Under the pieces are notes generated by a model, which saw only the letters and a list, made by a program, of their open reading frames with translations, made no database searches and was not told where the DNA came from. Below, piece by piece: positions 54,859 to 63,947 of a DNA stretch of 64,000 bases (position 1 is its first letter; every line of letters begins with the position of its first letter). The stretch is from Klebsiella spallanzanii (GTDB lineage Bacteria; Pseudomonadota; Gammaproteobacteria; Enterobacterales; Enterobacteriaceae). The translations under genes were made by a program, and so were the position numbers. The stretch lies in NCBI RefSeq assembly GCF_902158555.1, contig NZ_CABGGS010000043.1, forward strand, positions 62,001 through 126,000, given 5' to 3'.

Positions 54859-55560
54859 TTACACTGGTAAATCTATCAGCAAAGCGCGCAGCGGCGTATC
54901 GGCGACGAGGGTAATGTTAGCTTCGTCACGAATAAATGCGCCATCACCGCAGGTCAGGGCCTGTTTCTCTTCTTCTTGCACAAGCGCGTGCACCGTACCG
55001 TGAATTGACTGCAGGTAGGCGCGCGGGCCGTGAAGCTGCACATTGAGCTGTTCGCCTTTAGCCAGATTGATATGGTGAATCCATACCTGCTGGCGTAGCT
55101 GGAGACTATTCTGGCTGCCGTCTGGCGAAGCTAACAGCTGTTGCGGTCCCGAGGCGATAACGACTTTTTGCACCAGCGGGTTTTCATGCTGCGGACAGGC
55201 GTCCAGCCACAGTTGCATCCGCGTTAACGAGCTCTCTTTACTCAGGTTGTGCTCGCTGTAGCTAACGCCGGGTTGAGTCGAGATCAGCAGCGCTTCGCCA
55301 GCTTTTGCCTGGATGTGGTTGCCGTCGCTGTCACGGTACTCCGCCTCACCTTCCAGAATCAGGTTCAGAATATCGACCTTAGGGTAGGTACGCGGCTGGA
55401 ACGATGCTCCGGGAGCCAGAACTTCCTGATTGAGTACGCGCAGAGACGCATAGCCCAGTAATTTCGGGTCGAAGTAGTGGCCAAAGGAAAAGGTGTAGCG
55501 GGCCTGCAGCCAGCCGAAGTCTGCTTGACCGCACTGTTTGGCTGTTCGGGTAGTAATCAT
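54859..55560 (-). CDS. yhaK: Pirin-family protein YhaK
   Basis: YhaK is a 233-residue bicupin of the pirin superfamily found in the cytoplasm, proposed to respond to redox stress in E. coli. The F-S-F-G-H-Y-F-D-P near 24-32 and G-D-G-A-F-I-R-D-E near 205-213 segments are conserved. Unlike true pirins it lacks most metal-binding His residues. It is divergent from yhaJ, 105 bases away, and YhaJ is a plausible regulator. Confidence 0.94.
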   Translation of the reverse strand: MITTRTAKQCGQADFGWLQARYTFSFGHYFDPKLLGYASLRVLNQEVLAPGASFQPRTYPKVDILNLILEGEAEYRDSDGNHIQAKAGEALLISTQPGVSYSEHNLSKESSLTRMQLWLDACPQHENPLVQKVVIASGPQQLLASPDGSQNSLQLRQQVWIHHINLAKGEQLNVQLHGPRAYLQSIHGTVHALVQEEEKQALTCGDGAFIRDEANITLVADTPLRALLIDLPV

Positions 55561-55665
55561 TTTTCTTGACCTCTCTTTACACTAAATCAATGGTAAAGGT
55601 ATGGACGCTGTATTGTTAGCCAGATATTCTGCCCGGTATGTTCAAATTTCCTGAATGAGAGTGCG

Positions 55666-56562
55666 ATGGCTAAAGAGAGAGCATTAACGCTGGAAGCGTT
55701 ACGCGTAATGGATGCAATTGACCGACGCGGAAGCTTTGCGGCGGCGGCTGATGAACTTGGTCGGGTGCCTTCAGCGCTGAGCTATACCATGCAAAAGCTG
55801 GAAGAGGAGCTTGATGTCGTATTATTTGACCGCTCAGGGCATCGAACAAAATTCACCAACGTTGGCCGAATGCTGCTGGAACGTGGTCGCGTCCTGCTGG
55901 AGGCGGCGGATAAGCTAACGACTGACGCTGAAGCGCTGTCACGCGGTTGGGAAACGCATCTGACCATTGTCACCGAGGCGCTGGTGCCAACTACAGACCT
56001 GTTTCCGCTGATTGAAAAGCTGGCGACAAAATCTAACACGCAGCTGTCGCTCATTACCGAAGTACTGGCCGGCGCCTGGGAGCGGCTTGAGCAGGGCCGA
56101 GCGGATATTGTCGTCGCGCCGGATATGCATTTTCGCTCATCGTCGGAGATTAACTCCCGCAAACTCTATTCGGTCATGAACGTCTACGTTGCCGCACCGG
56201 ATCACCCTATTCATCACGAGCCGGAACCGCTTTCTGAAGTCACGCGCGTTAAGTATCGCGGCGTAGCGGTGGCGGATACTGCTCGCGAACGTCCGGTACT
56301 GACGGTACAGCTGCTCGACAAACAGCCGCGATTAACCGTGAGCACAATTGAAGACAAACGCCAGGCGCTGCTGGCAGGATTAGGCGTCGCCACAATGCCG
56401 TATCCGTTAGTTGAACAGGATATTGCCGAAGGACGTCTTCGGGTTGTCAGTCCGGAGTACAGTAACGAGATAGATATTATTATGGCCTGGCGTCGCGATA
56501 GCATGGGTGAGGCGAAGTCATGGTGCCTGCGGGAAATCCCGAAGCTGTTTATGGGTAGATAA
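55666..56562 (+). CDS. yhaJ: LysR-family regulator YhaJ
   Basis: YhaJ is a 298-residue LysR-type regulator. In E. coli it activates yqjF and is linked to sensing aromatic compounds such as dinitrotoluene degradation products. The helix-turn-helix is near 9-67 (G-S-F-A-A-A-A-D-E-L-G-R-V-P-S-A-L-S-Y near 21-39) with an effector domain beyond 90. It lies between divergent yhaK and convergent yhaH and matches E. coli throughout. Confidence 0.95.
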   Translation: MAKERALTLEALRVMDAIDRRGSFAAAADELGRVPSALSYTMQKLEEELDVVLFDRSGHRTKFTNVGRMLLERGRVLLEAADKLTTDAEALSRGWETHLTIVTEALVPTTDLFPLIEKLATKSNTQLSLITEVLAGAWERLEQGRADIVVAPDMHFRSSSEINSRKLYSVMNVYVAAPDHPIHHEPEPLSEVTRVKYRGVAVADTARERPVLTVQLLDKQPRLTVSTIEDKRQALLAGLGVATMPYPLVEQDIAEGRLRVVSPEYSNEIDIIMAWRRDSMGEAKSWCLREIPKLFMGR

Positions 56563-56564
56563 AA

Positions 56565-56597
56565 CAAAATGCGCCCCTTTTTGACGAGGGGCGCATT
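56565..56597. terminator. yhaJ/yhaH terminator
   Basis: An 11-bp stem AATGCGCCCCT/AGGGGCGCATT with an 8-base loop lies between convergent yhaJ and yhaH. On the minus strand it is followed by TTTGTTTT, so it serves yhaH best. Confidence 0.85.
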
Positions 56598-56599
56598 GC

Positions 56600-56968
56600 T
56601 CAGTAAGCAGTCGGTTTTGGCGTTGGCCCGAAGCGGTTATTGCCGGGAGTGCCGTTCTGGCAATTGAAAATAATGATCACCAGCCAGCCGATAACGGGTA
56701 TCAGCAGTAATAACAACCACCACGCCGAGCGGTCGGTGTCGTGCAAACGACGAAACTGCACCGCCCACCACGGTAAAAATACCAGAATACCGTAGATAGT
56801 TGTCAGAATGCCTTCACCGCCCGCGCGTTGCCAGCCAAGCATTTTATCAACGATGCTGAGTACCCCGGTCAGGATGATGTTGACCAGAATAAACATCCAG
56901 TACTCTTTGCGCCGGGCGCGGCCGCCAAATCCAATATAGTTTTTTAATACTTTAAGATACCAGTCCAT
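56600..56968 (-). CDS. yhaH: DUF805 inner-membrane protein YhaH
   Basis: A 122-residue DUF805 protein with four membrane segments, function unknown. Family marks are the N-terminal W-Y-L-K-V-L-K-N-Y-x-G-F-x-G-R-A-R-R-K-E-Y-W and the R-R-L-H-D-T-D-R-S-A-W-W near 71-82. It is monocistronic here between yhaJ and yqjG. Confidence 0.93.
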   Translation of the reverse strand: MDWYLKVLKNYIGFGGRARRKEYWMFILVNIILTGVLSIVDKMLGWQRAGGEGILTTIYGILVFLPWWAVQFRRLHDTDRSAWWLLLLLIPVIGWLVIIIFNCQNGTPGNNRFGPTPKPTAY

Positions 56969-57069
56969 TTCTACGCCTCAATTAACCGTCAATCACTTGT
57001 TTTTAAAGCGATCGAACTAAGAATAGACGTGAATAAAAAACCGGTAAACATTTGTTTGGTGAATTAATT

Positions 57070-57089
57070 GGGCGCCCTCAGCGGCGCCC
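57070..57089 (-). terminator. yqjG hairpin terminator
   Basis: A 7-bp GGGCGCC/GGCGCCC stem lies 6 bases after the yqjG stop. The following minus-strand sequence is AATTAATTC, so termination may be partial. Confidence 0.6.
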
Positions 57090-57095
57090 GATCTC

Positions 57096-58082
57096 TTAGC
57101 GGAAACGAAGGTCGCGGCCGTGAGGTTCGTTAAGATCCTGCTGCGGGCCGACGGAAATAATCCCGGTCGGGTTAATGGTTTTATGGCTGCGATAGTAGTG
57201 GTTGCGAATATGGGCGAAGTCCACGGTTTCAGCGATGCCCGGCATCTGATAGATATCGCGCAGGAAGCCATAAAGATTAAGGTAATCGCTGATGCGGCGT
57301 TTATCGCATTTAAAGTGGGTTACATACACCGGGTCGAAACGAACCAGAGTCGTCCACAGGCGAATGTCGGCTTCCGTTAATTGGTTACCCGTCAGGAAGC
57401 GATGTTGACCAAGAATTTGCTCCAGACGTTCCAGGGAGGTAAACACCGCATCGACGGCCTCATCGTAGGCCTCCTGGCTGGTGGCGAACCCGGCTTTATA
57501 GACCCCGTTGTTGACGCTATCGTAAATCCAGCCGTTCAGCTCATCGATTTGCCCACGTAGCTCAGGCGGATAGTAGTCACCGGCTTTAGCGCCAAGCCCG
57601 TCGAAAGCGGTATTAAACATGCGGATGATTTCCGCGGACTCATTACTGACGATGGTGTGCTGTTTTTTATCCCACAATACCGGTACCGTCACGCGCCCGC
57701 TGTAGTGCGGATCGGCGTGCAGATAAAGCTGATAAAGAAACTCGTGCTGGTAGAGCGCATCGCCCGTGGCTGCCGGGAAGCTGTCGTCGAAAGTCCAGCC
57801 GTTCTCGAACATCAAGGGGTTAACCACCGAAACCGAAATAAAAGGCTCGAGTCCTTTCAGCTTGCGCAGAATTAAGGTGCGATGTGCCCATGGACAGGCT
57901 AAGGAAACGTACAAATGATAGCGGTCTTTCTCCGCCGGGAATCCACTTTCTCCGCTGGGGCCTGGTGCGCCATCGGCGGTTAGCCAGTTGCGAAAGGCGG
58001 AAACAGAACGCTTGAATCGCCCTCCGGTTGATTGGGTGTCATACCAGGTATCGTGCCAGACGCCGTCAATTAATTGTCCCAT
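57096..58082 (-). CDS. yqjG: Glutathionyl-hydroquinone reductase YqjG
   Basis: YqjG is a Xi-class glutathione transferase that removes glutathione from glutathionyl-hydroquinones. The catalytic Cys is in S-L-A-C-P-W-A-H-R near 60-68; the GST-C helical domain follows after about 170. With the ATG at 58082 the protein is 328 residues as in E. coli; an ATG one codon earlier is only two bases after GGAGG and is rejected. It is downstream of yqjF, which has a related quinone/aromatic role. Confidence 0.95.
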   Translation of the reverse strand: MGQLIDGVWHDTWYDTQSTGGRFKRSVSAFRNWLTADGAPGPSGESGFPAEKDRYHLYVSLACPWAHRTLILRKLKGLEPFISVSVVNPLMFENGWTFDDSFPAATGDALYQHEFLYQLYLHADPHYSGRVTVPVLWDKKQHTIVSNESAEIIRMFNTAFDGLGAKAGDYYPPELRGQIDELNGWIYDSVNNGVYKAGFATSQEAYDEAVDAVFTSLERLEQILGQHRFLTGNQLTEADIRLWTTLVRFDPVYVTHFKCDKRRISDYLNLYGFLRDIYQMPGIAETVDFAHIRNHYYRSHKTINPTGIISVGPQQDLNEPHGRDLRFR

Positions 58083-58102
58083 CATTTCCTCCCTCAGATA
58101 GC

Positions 58103-58133
58103 AAAAGCGAGGAGATGCTCCCTCGCTTTTTTT
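58103..58133. terminator. Terminator between yqjF and yqjG
   Basis: A 10-bp AAAAGCGAGG/CCTCGCTTTT stem with an 8-base loop and a T-run lies in the 67-base gap between yqjF and yqjG. The T-run is better placed for the plus strand but A-T pairs give a T-run on the minus strand as well. Confidence 0.7.
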
Positions 58134-58149
58134 AATCAGTATAGTGCGC

Positions 58150-58542
58150 TTACCACTTTTTATTCAGCACGCGGTCGATACTGAATGCGCCCGGACCGGT
58201 GATACCCAGCAGCAGGAAGCCACCTGCAATGCTCAGGTTTTTCATGAACATCAGTGAGTTCACACCTTCAGCAAAGTTGCTGTGAAACAGGAACGCGGTC
58301 AGTATGGTGAAGCCTGCAGTGAACAGCGCGGTTGTACGAGTCAGAAAACCGAACAGGATTGCCAGGCCGCCGCCAAACTCAAGCAGAATAACCAGCGGCA
58401 GCATAAATCCAGGGACGCCCATGGCTTCCATATATTGTTGAGTACCCGCATACCCGGTGATTTTTCCCCAACCTGCAGTGATGAACAGAATGGGCATCAG
58501 AATGCGCGCTACCAGTACACCAACATCTTCTAATTTTTTCAT
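58150..58542 (-). CDS. yqjF: DoxX-family inner-membrane protein YqjF
   Basis: A 130-residue DoxX-like protein with four membrane segments; N-terminal R-I-L-M-P-I-L-F-I-T-A-G-W-G-K near 14-28 is the family signature. In E. coli the yqjF promoter responds to dinitrotoluene breakdown products through YhaJ, whose gene is 2 kb away. Its molecular function is unsettled, perhaps quinone-linked. Confidence 0.93.
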   Translation of the reverse strand: MKKLEDVGVLVARILMPILFITAGWGKITGYAGTQQYMEAMGVPGFMLPLVILLEFGGGLAILFGFLTRTTALFTAGFTILTAFLFHSNFAEGVNSLMFMKNLSIAGGFLLLGITGPGAFSIDRVLNKKW

Positions 58543-58792
58543 TTCCTACTCCGTAAAACCCAAAGGGCGGCGATTTTGTTTTTTGGTGCAATCCTGCGCA
58601 TGACGCGGGGTTGCTGTCGATGGAGAGAATATTAGCGAGGCTGTGACGTAATTGTTAGCAAGGAAAACTGTAGATCATCTTCAAAGATTCTGAGTAATTA
58701 TTGATAATGCAAATGAATAGAAGGGCCGACTGAGCGGTCTGGATAATGGCGTTCGGTGGGGGACGTTAAATAAGAAGAGGCACAGATGCGCC
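58543..58792 (-). promoter_or_regulatory. yqjF upstream region
   Basis: This 250-base A/T-rich interval holds the yqjF promoter and the end of the yqjK unit. A TTATTGATAA palindrome near 58698-58707 lies about 155 bases before yqjF and is a candidate LysR (YhaJ) site. A GAGGC/GCCTC hairpin at 58777-58794 followed on the minus strand by TTCTTATTT is the probable yqjK terminator. Confidence 0.45.
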
Positions 58793-59092
58793 TCAGCGTG
58801 TTGATTGCTGACGCAGCAGGCCACGCGCCATACGCCAGGTACTCCAGATACCGAAGCCGCGTTTTGTCCAGCGGAGTAAAAAGCGCGGATGACGAACTGA
58901 CCATACGGCCATGACGCCGCTGCCAACCATCGCCCAGGAGCGCAGATTAAGCAAAGTATGCCAGCCGCGATCTATCGGCGCGGTGGCTTCCAGCCAATCG
59001 CGGCGGCTGGCGTTAAGATCCAGCCGCTGCTGTTGGATTTGACGCAGCAAAAGCGCTTTTCGCCGTTCGCGTTCTTGATGGTCGCGGCTCAT
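58793..59092 (-). CDS. yqjK: YqjK-like family protein
   Basis: A 99-residue basic protein of unknown function. The N-terminus is highly charged (R-D-H-Q-E-R-E-R-R-K), and a possible weak membrane helix lies near 55-75. It matches E. coli YqjK in length and neighbourhood. The ATG overlaps the yqjE stop by one base, so it is the last member of the yqjCDEK operon. Confidence 0.9.
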   Translation of the reverse strand: MSRDHQERERRKALLLRQIQQQRLDLNASRRDWLEATAPIDRGWHTLLNLRSWAMVGSGVMAVWSVRHPRFLLRWTKRGFGIWSTWRMARGLLRQQSTR

Positions 59093-59487
59093 TATCTGTC
59101 GTCCTCCAGCAATGCCCGGTCGTTAGCCAGCTCCTGACGCGTCAGGCGTAGAAACGTCGAACGGCGGGCTTTGCGTAACGTCCAGATACCGCCGATGAGC
59201 GCTGCCAGCAGCAGAATCACAGTGGTGGCGATCATCACGTTTAGCCGATACTGGGCATCGACAGCCCAGATGATAAGGACCAGCAGGCTCATCAGGCCAA
59301 ACGCGGCAAATAGCAGCGTCAGTCCGAGCATCAGAAACAGCTGGAAGAGATTGGCTTTCTCCTCTTCCAGCTCCACGACGACGAGGCGCAGGCGCGTTTC
59401 CACCATTTCGACCAGCAGGGTAACTATCCGCTGACCAATGCCGAAAACGCTTTGCCCCGGCCCTTGCGTGTTTTGAGAGTTCGCCAT
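59092..59487 (-). CDS. yqjE: Holin-X-like inner-membrane protein YqjE
   Basis: A 131-residue membrane protein with two hydrophobic segments (about 45-70 and 80-103) after an amphipathic charged helix. With YqjD it forms a conserved stationary-phase pair of unknown exact function. The ATG at 59487 gives the E. coli-like N-terminus M-A-N-S-Q-N-T-Q-G-P-G; the longer in-frame start at 59556 overlaps yqjD and is rejected. Confidence 0.91.
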   Translation of the reverse strand: MANSQNTQGPGQSVFGIGQRIVTLLVEMVETRLRLVVVELEEEKANLFQLFLMLGLTLLFAAFGLMSLLVLIIWAVDAQYRLNVMIATTVILLLAALIGGIWTLRKARRSTFLRLTRQELANDRALLEDDR

Positions 59488-59489
59488 AA

Positions 59490-59795
59490 TTAGCGACGCG
59501 TCAGCAAGACACCCAGCACCAGCCCGACGGCAGCGCCAATCCCAACCCCAGTCCACGGATTTTCGCGGACGTATTCATCAGCACGTGCGGCAGTCTCGCG
59601 CGTTTGCTTCAGAATAGCATCGCTGGTTTCTCCCAGACGAACGCGACTTTCTTTCAGCGCGCTTTCGGCTTTGCTACGCAGCTTGCTAATCTCTTCTTTT
59701 GATTTATCCGTGGAGGAATTCAGCACTTCTTCCAGGGTATCAGCCAGCGTTTTCAGTTCCGCACGCAGGTCTTCTGCAACGTTATCTTTAGCCAT
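59490..59795 (-). CDS. yqjD: Membrane-anchored ribosome-binding protein YqjD (ElaB family)
   Basis: YqjD is a 101-residue DUF883 protein that tethers ribosomes to the membrane in stationary phase in E. coli. A long charged helix (about 5-75) is followed by a C-terminal membrane segment with N-P-W-T-G-V-G-I-G-A-A-V-G near 78-90. The length equals that of E. coli. It lies 2 bases before yqjE. RpoS control is expected from E. coli. Confidence 0.94.
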   Translation of the reverse strand: MAKDNVAEDLRAELKTLADTLEEVLNSSTDKSKEEISKLRSKAESALKESRVRLGETSDAILKQTRETAARADEYVRENPWTGVGIGAAVGLVLGVLLTRR

Positions 59796-59843
59796 TTTTT
59801 TCTCCTGTTAAAGTGGTGGTCCATATTGGTCTTGCTTGACCGA

Positions 59844-60212
59844 TTAGTACTCGCGAGACTGCAGCGCTTTCAGTTCTTGCTGCGCTTCGTCAAGTTTACG
59901 TTGGCGCTTGCTGATTTTATCAGCATCGCCTTTCTGTTCGGCTTCGCGCAGATCGTTTTGCCGTTCGGCAATCTCTGCTTGTTGTTTAGCGATTTTTTGT
60001 TGATGTTCAGCTTTAAGCTTGCTGTCGCTACAGTTTGCTCTGACTTCGCTAAGCGCCCGATTTAGCCCATCAATGCGATTCTGATTATGATGTTTTTCTG
60101 CATAGCTGATCTCCCGCTGGATATCCTGCTCTTTTTCCTGACAAGGGGAGACGGCAAAGGCGCTGGCGCTCAGTGAAGAGAGAACCAGGATTAAAGCGAT
60201 GCGGTGTTTCAT
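59844..60212 (-). CDS. yqjC: DUF1090 periplasmic protein YqjC
   Basis: A 122-residue exported coiled-coil protein of unknown function. The signal peptide ends A-F-A near 19-21; the mature part is almost entirely charged helix, with two Cys (C-Q-E-K and N-C-S-D) likely to form a disulphide. The ATG at 60212 gives the E. coli length; an upstream in-frame start would bury the signal. It is the first gene of the yqjCDEK series. Confidence 0.92.
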   Translation of the reverse strand: MKHRIALILVLSSLSASAFAVSPCQEKEQDIQREISYAEKHHNQNRIDGLNRALSEVRANCSDSKLKAEHQQKIAKQQAEIAERQNDLREAEQKGDADKISKRQRKLDEAQQELKALQSREY

Positions 60213-60361
60213 GGATGCGACCTTCCATTGTGTGAGGGCATACCTGAGGATATACCCGATCCAGTTGATTAACGTGAGCCTGGTGACTCCCGCAAACCTA
60301 ATCATAGTAAGTAAAACGGAAAATCACCAAACAGGGTGAAAATATTCGGAATTTTCGTTGA

Positions 60362-60745
60362 TTACCCGAATCTGTGTGGGGTATCACGCAGGCGCGAAAT
60401 CCAGGCAGTTGGTGAATTATCGTCTTCCAGCAACGCGATAATATAACCATGCGGCAGCGCGCGACCCAGCACTTCTTTTGCCGCAGCCCCTTGAGCACTG
60501 GAGTCAAACTTGATTAACAGGCCATCATTTTGCGGCGTAATGCTCTTAAAACGGATACCGTTGGCGTCAAGATGATGCCAGACGGAAAAACCGTCCGGCA
60601 TGCTGATACCCTGGCTAACGGGACGGATAGCCAGCGTGGATTCCTGCTGTTGCACGGCAAGCCAGAGCCAGAACAGGCCGCACAGGAGTAGCGAACCGCC
60701 CAGCACCCAGCTTATCTGACGCAGAGAGGATCGTTTCATCGCCAT
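60362..60745 (-). CDS. mzrA: EnvZ/OmpR modulator MzrA
   Basis: MzrA is a small inner-membrane protein that interacts with EnvZ and links the Cpx and EnvZ/OmpR systems. The 127-residue product has one N-terminal membrane segment (about 13-32) and a periplasmic domain with S-I-T-P-Q-N-D-G-L near 67-75. The ATG at 60745 is 2 bases after the yqjA stop, so it is coupled; its length is that of E. coli, and an earlier in-frame start is not needed. Confidence 0.92.
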   Translation of the reverse strand: MAMKRSSLRQISWVLGGSLLLCGLFWLWLAVQQQESTLAIRPVSQGISMPDGFSVWHHLDANGIRFKSITPQNDGLLIKFDSSAQGAAAKEVLGRALPHGYIIALLEDDNSPTAWISRLRDTPHRFG

Positions 60746-60747
60746 TG

Positions 60748-61410
60748 TTAGCCCCGGCTCCGGTGTTTTTTCTTCCACAGGACAATCAGCGAGCCAACCA
60801 GGCCAAATATCAAAAGCGCCACCGGCAGCAGCATCAGGCAGGACATCAGCTGGTCTTCATACTTCAGGAATACCGGCGTTTTCCCCAACAGATATCCCAG
60901 CGAGGTCAGGATCAGGACCCACAGCAGGCCGCTCATCCAGTTAAAGAACTGGAAGCGTGTGCTGCTCAGGCCAGATAGTCCGGCAATGGTCGGCAGTAAC
61001 GTACGGACGAATGCGATAAAGCGGCCAATCAGCAGTGCGGAAAGTCCGTGTTTATGGAACAGATGGTGCGCGCGTTGATGATAGTGCGAGGGCAGGTGCG
61101 ATAGCCAATTTTGTACTATTCGTGTATTGCCCAGCCATCGGCCTTGAATATAACTTAACCAGCAGCCGAGGCTTGCGGCCGCAGTGAGCAGCAGCAGCGT
61201 TTCCGGAAAGCCCATCGCGCCTTTAGCGATCAATACGCCTACCAGGACGAGCAGGCTGTCGCCCGGTAAAAAGGCGGCAGGTAGCAAACCGTTCTCAAGA
61301 AACAAAATCATAAATAAGACAAAGTACAGCATGCCAATCATGGACGGATTAGCGAGTGTTTCGTAATCCTGAGCCCACAAGGCATTCAATAATTGGGTTA
61401 ATAGTTCCAT
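60748..61410 (-). CDS. yqjA: DedA-family membrane protein YqjA
   Basis: YqjA is a DedA-family (VTT-fold) membrane protein of 220 residues, needed with YghB for envelope function, pH and osmotic tolerance; family members act in lipid-carrier transport. Conserved parts include F-L-P-G-D-S-L-L near 48-55 with its essential acidic residue and [16 protein letters not shown] near 128-143 with essential Arg residues. It heads yqjA-mzrA. Confidence 0.94.
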   Translation of the reverse strand: MELLTQLLNALWAQDYETLANPSMIGMLYFVLFMILFLENGLLPAAFLPGDSLLVLVGVLIAKGAMGFPETLLLLTAAASLGCWLSYIQGRWLGNTRIVQNWLSHLPSHYHQRAHHLFHKHGLSALLIGRFIAFVRTLLPTIAGLSGLSSTRFQFFNWMSGLLWVLILTSLGYLLGKTPVFLKYEDQLMSCLMLLPVALLIFGLVGSLIVLWKKKHRSRG

Positions 61411-61748
61411 TCACGATTCCTGGTACATCGGTTAACGGCACGTCTGAACGCGGTATATGCATGGCGACATAGCTTCTTATTTGATTATGGTCGCTACTGC
61501 GCTCTGAACGGTTCCCTGTTTAAAAGTGAAGTAAGCAAAAGCTAACTCTCAGAACGACAAAATGCATCTAATTGTAACAAACCCGCTGACTTTACGTCAT
61601 AGAAATTGCAGGTTGTTGCATTCTGATTTTGCTGATTGCGAAGGAGGGTGGCGAGTGTATTTACACAGGCTGACACTATATATGCTTTGCTTACCCTGAG
61701 GGTTTTGCGGGCAGCGGGAGAACGTCTGCCCGTGATGAGGATAATCGT
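61411..61748. promoter_or_regulatory. Region between exuR and yqjA
   Basis: These 338 bases hold the yqjA promoter (minus strand) and the intergenic tract after exuR, with no credible gene. A CGGGCAG/CTGCCCG stem (about 61709-61733) next to the exuR stop may terminate exuR or shield its mRNA. CpxR is known to control yqjA in E. coli, but I could not point to a clear CpxR box. Confidence 0.5.
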
Positions 61749-62525
61749 CTATTTTGCGCTGTTGGCGGCAGTATCGAGATGAACGACCGGATTATCAGCA
61801 AAGAGGTAGCGATCGGCATTGAACTCAAAGTCATCGCTGGTTTCATTGAACAGCATCAGTTTGGTGTTTTCCAGATGCTGCCACATGGCCAGCTTAGCTG
61901 CATGCGGATCTTTACGAATCAGCGCCTTCAGGATTTGGTCGTGATCGTCGCACCAGTTATCGACGGTGCGCAGGTCGATATGGTCATGCAGTTTTTTCCA
62001 GTACGGGTTATGTACGCGCTGGGTCCACATTTTTTCAACGATGGCGGCTAAAGCGGTATTTTGCGTTGCCAGCGCCACCTGAACATGGAACTGGAGATCC
62101 CATTCGGAATCGCGGAAGCATTTTTCTTTACGCGCTTTTTCCTGGATTTCCATCAGCTTCATGATGTCCTGCTTGGTCACCTGAGTTGCGGCGAATTCGG
62201 CAATATTACTTTCTATCAGCTGACGGGCCTGCAATAGCTCAAAAGGACCGTAGTTAGCGAACTCCAGTGATTCATCGGGAATTTGCTGATGCTTCGGATG
62301 GTTGGAGATAACGTGGATGCCGGAACCTTTGCGTACTTCAACGTAGCCTTCCACTTCCAGCATAATGATGGCTTCGCGAACCACGGTACGACTCACGCTT
62401 TTTTCGTCAGCGATAAACCGCTCTGCGGGTAGCTTATCGCCTACAAGGTAGACACCTTGTTCAATACGCGTCTTTAGCTCAGCAGCGAGCTGCTGATACA
62501 AACGACGCGATTCAGTGATTTCCAT
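61749..62525 (-). CDS. exuR: Hexuronate regulon repressor ExuR
   Basis: ExuR is a GntR/FadR-type repressor of galacturonate and glucuronate genes (exuT, uxaCA, uxaB). The 258-residue protein has the N-terminal winged helix (about 8-70; R-T-V-V-R-E-A-I near 45-52) and the FCD effector domain with the metal-binding Asp/His set (about 100-230). It matches E. coli exactly in length. A likely operator lies in its own promoter. Confidence 0.96.
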   Translation of the reverse strand: MEITESRRLYQQLAAELKTRIEQGVYLVGDKLPAERFIADEKSVSRTVVREAIIMLEVEGYVEVRKGSGIHVISNHPKHQQIPDESLEFANYGPFELLQARQLIESNIAEFAATQVTKQDIMKLMEIQEKARKEKCFRDSEWDLQFHVQVALATQNTALAAIVEKMWTQRVHNPYWKKLHDHIDLRTVDNWCDDHDQILKALIRKDPHAAKLAMWQHLENTKLMLFNETSDDFEFNADRYLFADNPVVHLDTAANSAK

Positions 62526-62551
62526 ATTCGCTCCCGGGAGATGGCGACAAT

Positions 62552-62574
62552 ATTGGATTTGTTATACCACTTTT
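62552..62574. promoter_or_regulatory. Candidate ExuR operator
   Basis: ATTGGATTTGTTATACCACT, read on the minus strand as AGTGGTATAACAAATCC, resembles the GTGGTATAAC-type hexuronate operators as I recall them. It lies about 30 bases before exuR. Confidence 0.45.
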
Positions 62575-62594
62575 ACGTGTTTCTCACCATAAAA

Positions 62595-62620
62595 AAAGCC
62601 GCCTTGATCGGGGCGGCTTT
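62595..62620 (-). terminator. exuT terminator
   Basis: On the minus strand a 9-bp AAAGCCGCC/GGCGGCTTT stem with an 8-base loop ends in seven T residues, 25 bases after the exuT stop. It separates exuT from exuR. Confidence 0.9.
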
Positions 62621-62645
62621 GATGGGGTGATTAACCCGCATAGAG

Positions 62646-63947
62646 CTAACTTTGCGTTGCGGGTTTACTCGTTTCTAGCGGCGTACTGTCGTCATCCGCT
62701 GATTTATTTTTCAGTACCGTCCAGATAACTATCGCGCCCAGCACATCGAATACTGCCAGTACGGCGAACAGCGGGCTGAAGCCAATGGTATCCGCCAGCG
62801 CGCCGACAACCAGGGCAAACAGGGTGCTTGCCAGCCATGCGGCCATCCCGGTCATCCCGTTCGCCGTTGCTACTTCGTTACGACCAAATACGTCGGAAGA
62901 AAGCGTAATTAGCGCACCGGACAGCGCCTGGTGAGCAAAGCCGCCGACGCACAGCAGGGCGATAGCCACGAACGGACTGGTGAACAGACCGATCATCCCA
63001 GGACCAATCATCAGCACCGCGCCCATGGTCACAACCATTTTACGGGAAACAATCAGGTTTACGCCAAACCAGCGCTGGAACAGCGGCGGCAGGTAACCTC
63101 CGATAATGCAGCCAAGGTCGGCGAACAGCATTGGCATCCAGGCGAACATCGCGATCTCTTTCAGATTAAAGCCGTAAACTTTAAACATGAACAGCGGGAT
63201 CCAGGCGTTGAAAGTCCCCCATGCTGGCTCAGCCAGGAAACGCGGCAGGGCGATACCCCAGAACTGACGATTGCGCAGAATCTGCCACGGCGACATTTTT
63301 TTGCCGTTGTTGGTCTGATGCTGAGATTCCTGGCCACCGATAATGTAGTCGCGTTCTTCTTCCGTTAATTTTTTCTGATCGCGCGGGTGTTTGTAGAAAA
63401 TCAGCCAGGCCATTGCCCAGGCGAAGCTCAGGACGCCGGAGATAATAAACGCCATCTGCCAGCTGTGCATCACGATAGCCCAAACCACCAGCGGTGGAGC
63501 AATCATCGCACCGATAGAGGAGCCGACGTTGAAGTAGCCAACGGCGATAGAGCGCTCTTTTGCCGGGAACCATTCGGAGCTGGCTTTCAGACCTGCGGGA
63601 ATCATCGCGGCTTCAGCCGCACCGACCGCACCGCGCGCCAGCGCCAGGCCGCCCCAGCTTCCCGCCAGCGCCGTAGAGCCGCAGAAGACCGCCCACGCAA
63701 CGGCAAAGAAGGCGTAGCCAATTTTAGTACCCAGAATATCCAGCACGTAGCCGGCAACAGGCTGCATGACGGTGTAGGCAGCGGAATAGGCTGCGATGAT
63801 ATAGGAGTACTGTTGGGTGGAGATGTGTAACTCTTCCATCAAAGTTGGCGCAGCAGCCGCCACAGTGTTACGCGTCAGGTATCCCAGCACGGTGCCTAAC
63901 GTCACCAGTGCGATCATGTACCAACGTAACCCTTTAATTTTACGCAT
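62646..63947 (-). CDS. exuT: Hexuronate transporter ExuT
   Basis: ExuT is a major-facilitator symporter that imports galacturonate and glucuronate with protons. The 433-residue protein has twelve membrane segments and matches E. coli ExuT; the N-terminal Y-L-T-R-N-T-V-A-A-A-A-P near 23-34 and G-A-A-E-A-A-M-I-P-A-G near 109-119 are typical of the anion:cation symporter family. The ATG at 63947 has GAGG about seven bases upstream. The whole gene is in the window; its promoter continues past the end. Confidence 0.95.
   Translation of the reverse strand: MRKIKGLRWYMIALVTLGTVLGYLTRNTVAAAAPTLMEELHISTQQYSYIIAAYSAAYTVMQPVAGYVLDILGTKIGYAFFAVAWAVFCGSTALAGSWGGLALARGAVGAAEAAMIPAGLKASSEWFPAKERSIAVGYFNVGSSIGAMIAPPLVVWAIVMHSWQMAFIISGVLSFAWAMAWLIFYKHPRDQKKLTEEERDYIIGGQESQHQTNNGKKMSPWQILRNRQFWGIALPRFLAEPAWGTFNAWIPLFMFKVYGFNLKEIAMFAWMPMLFADLGCIIGGYLPPLFQRWFGVNLIVSRKMVVTMGAVLMIGPGMIGLFTSPFVAIALLCVGGFAHQALSGALITLSSDVFGRNEVATANGMTGMAAWLASTLFALVVGALADTIGFSPLFAVLAVFDVLGAIVIWTVLKNKSADDDSTPLETSKPATQS

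Noticed and set aside
61458-61508. A 16-codon frame starting at 61458 between exuR and yqjA
   Set aside because: No ribosome site, very short and no known counterpart.
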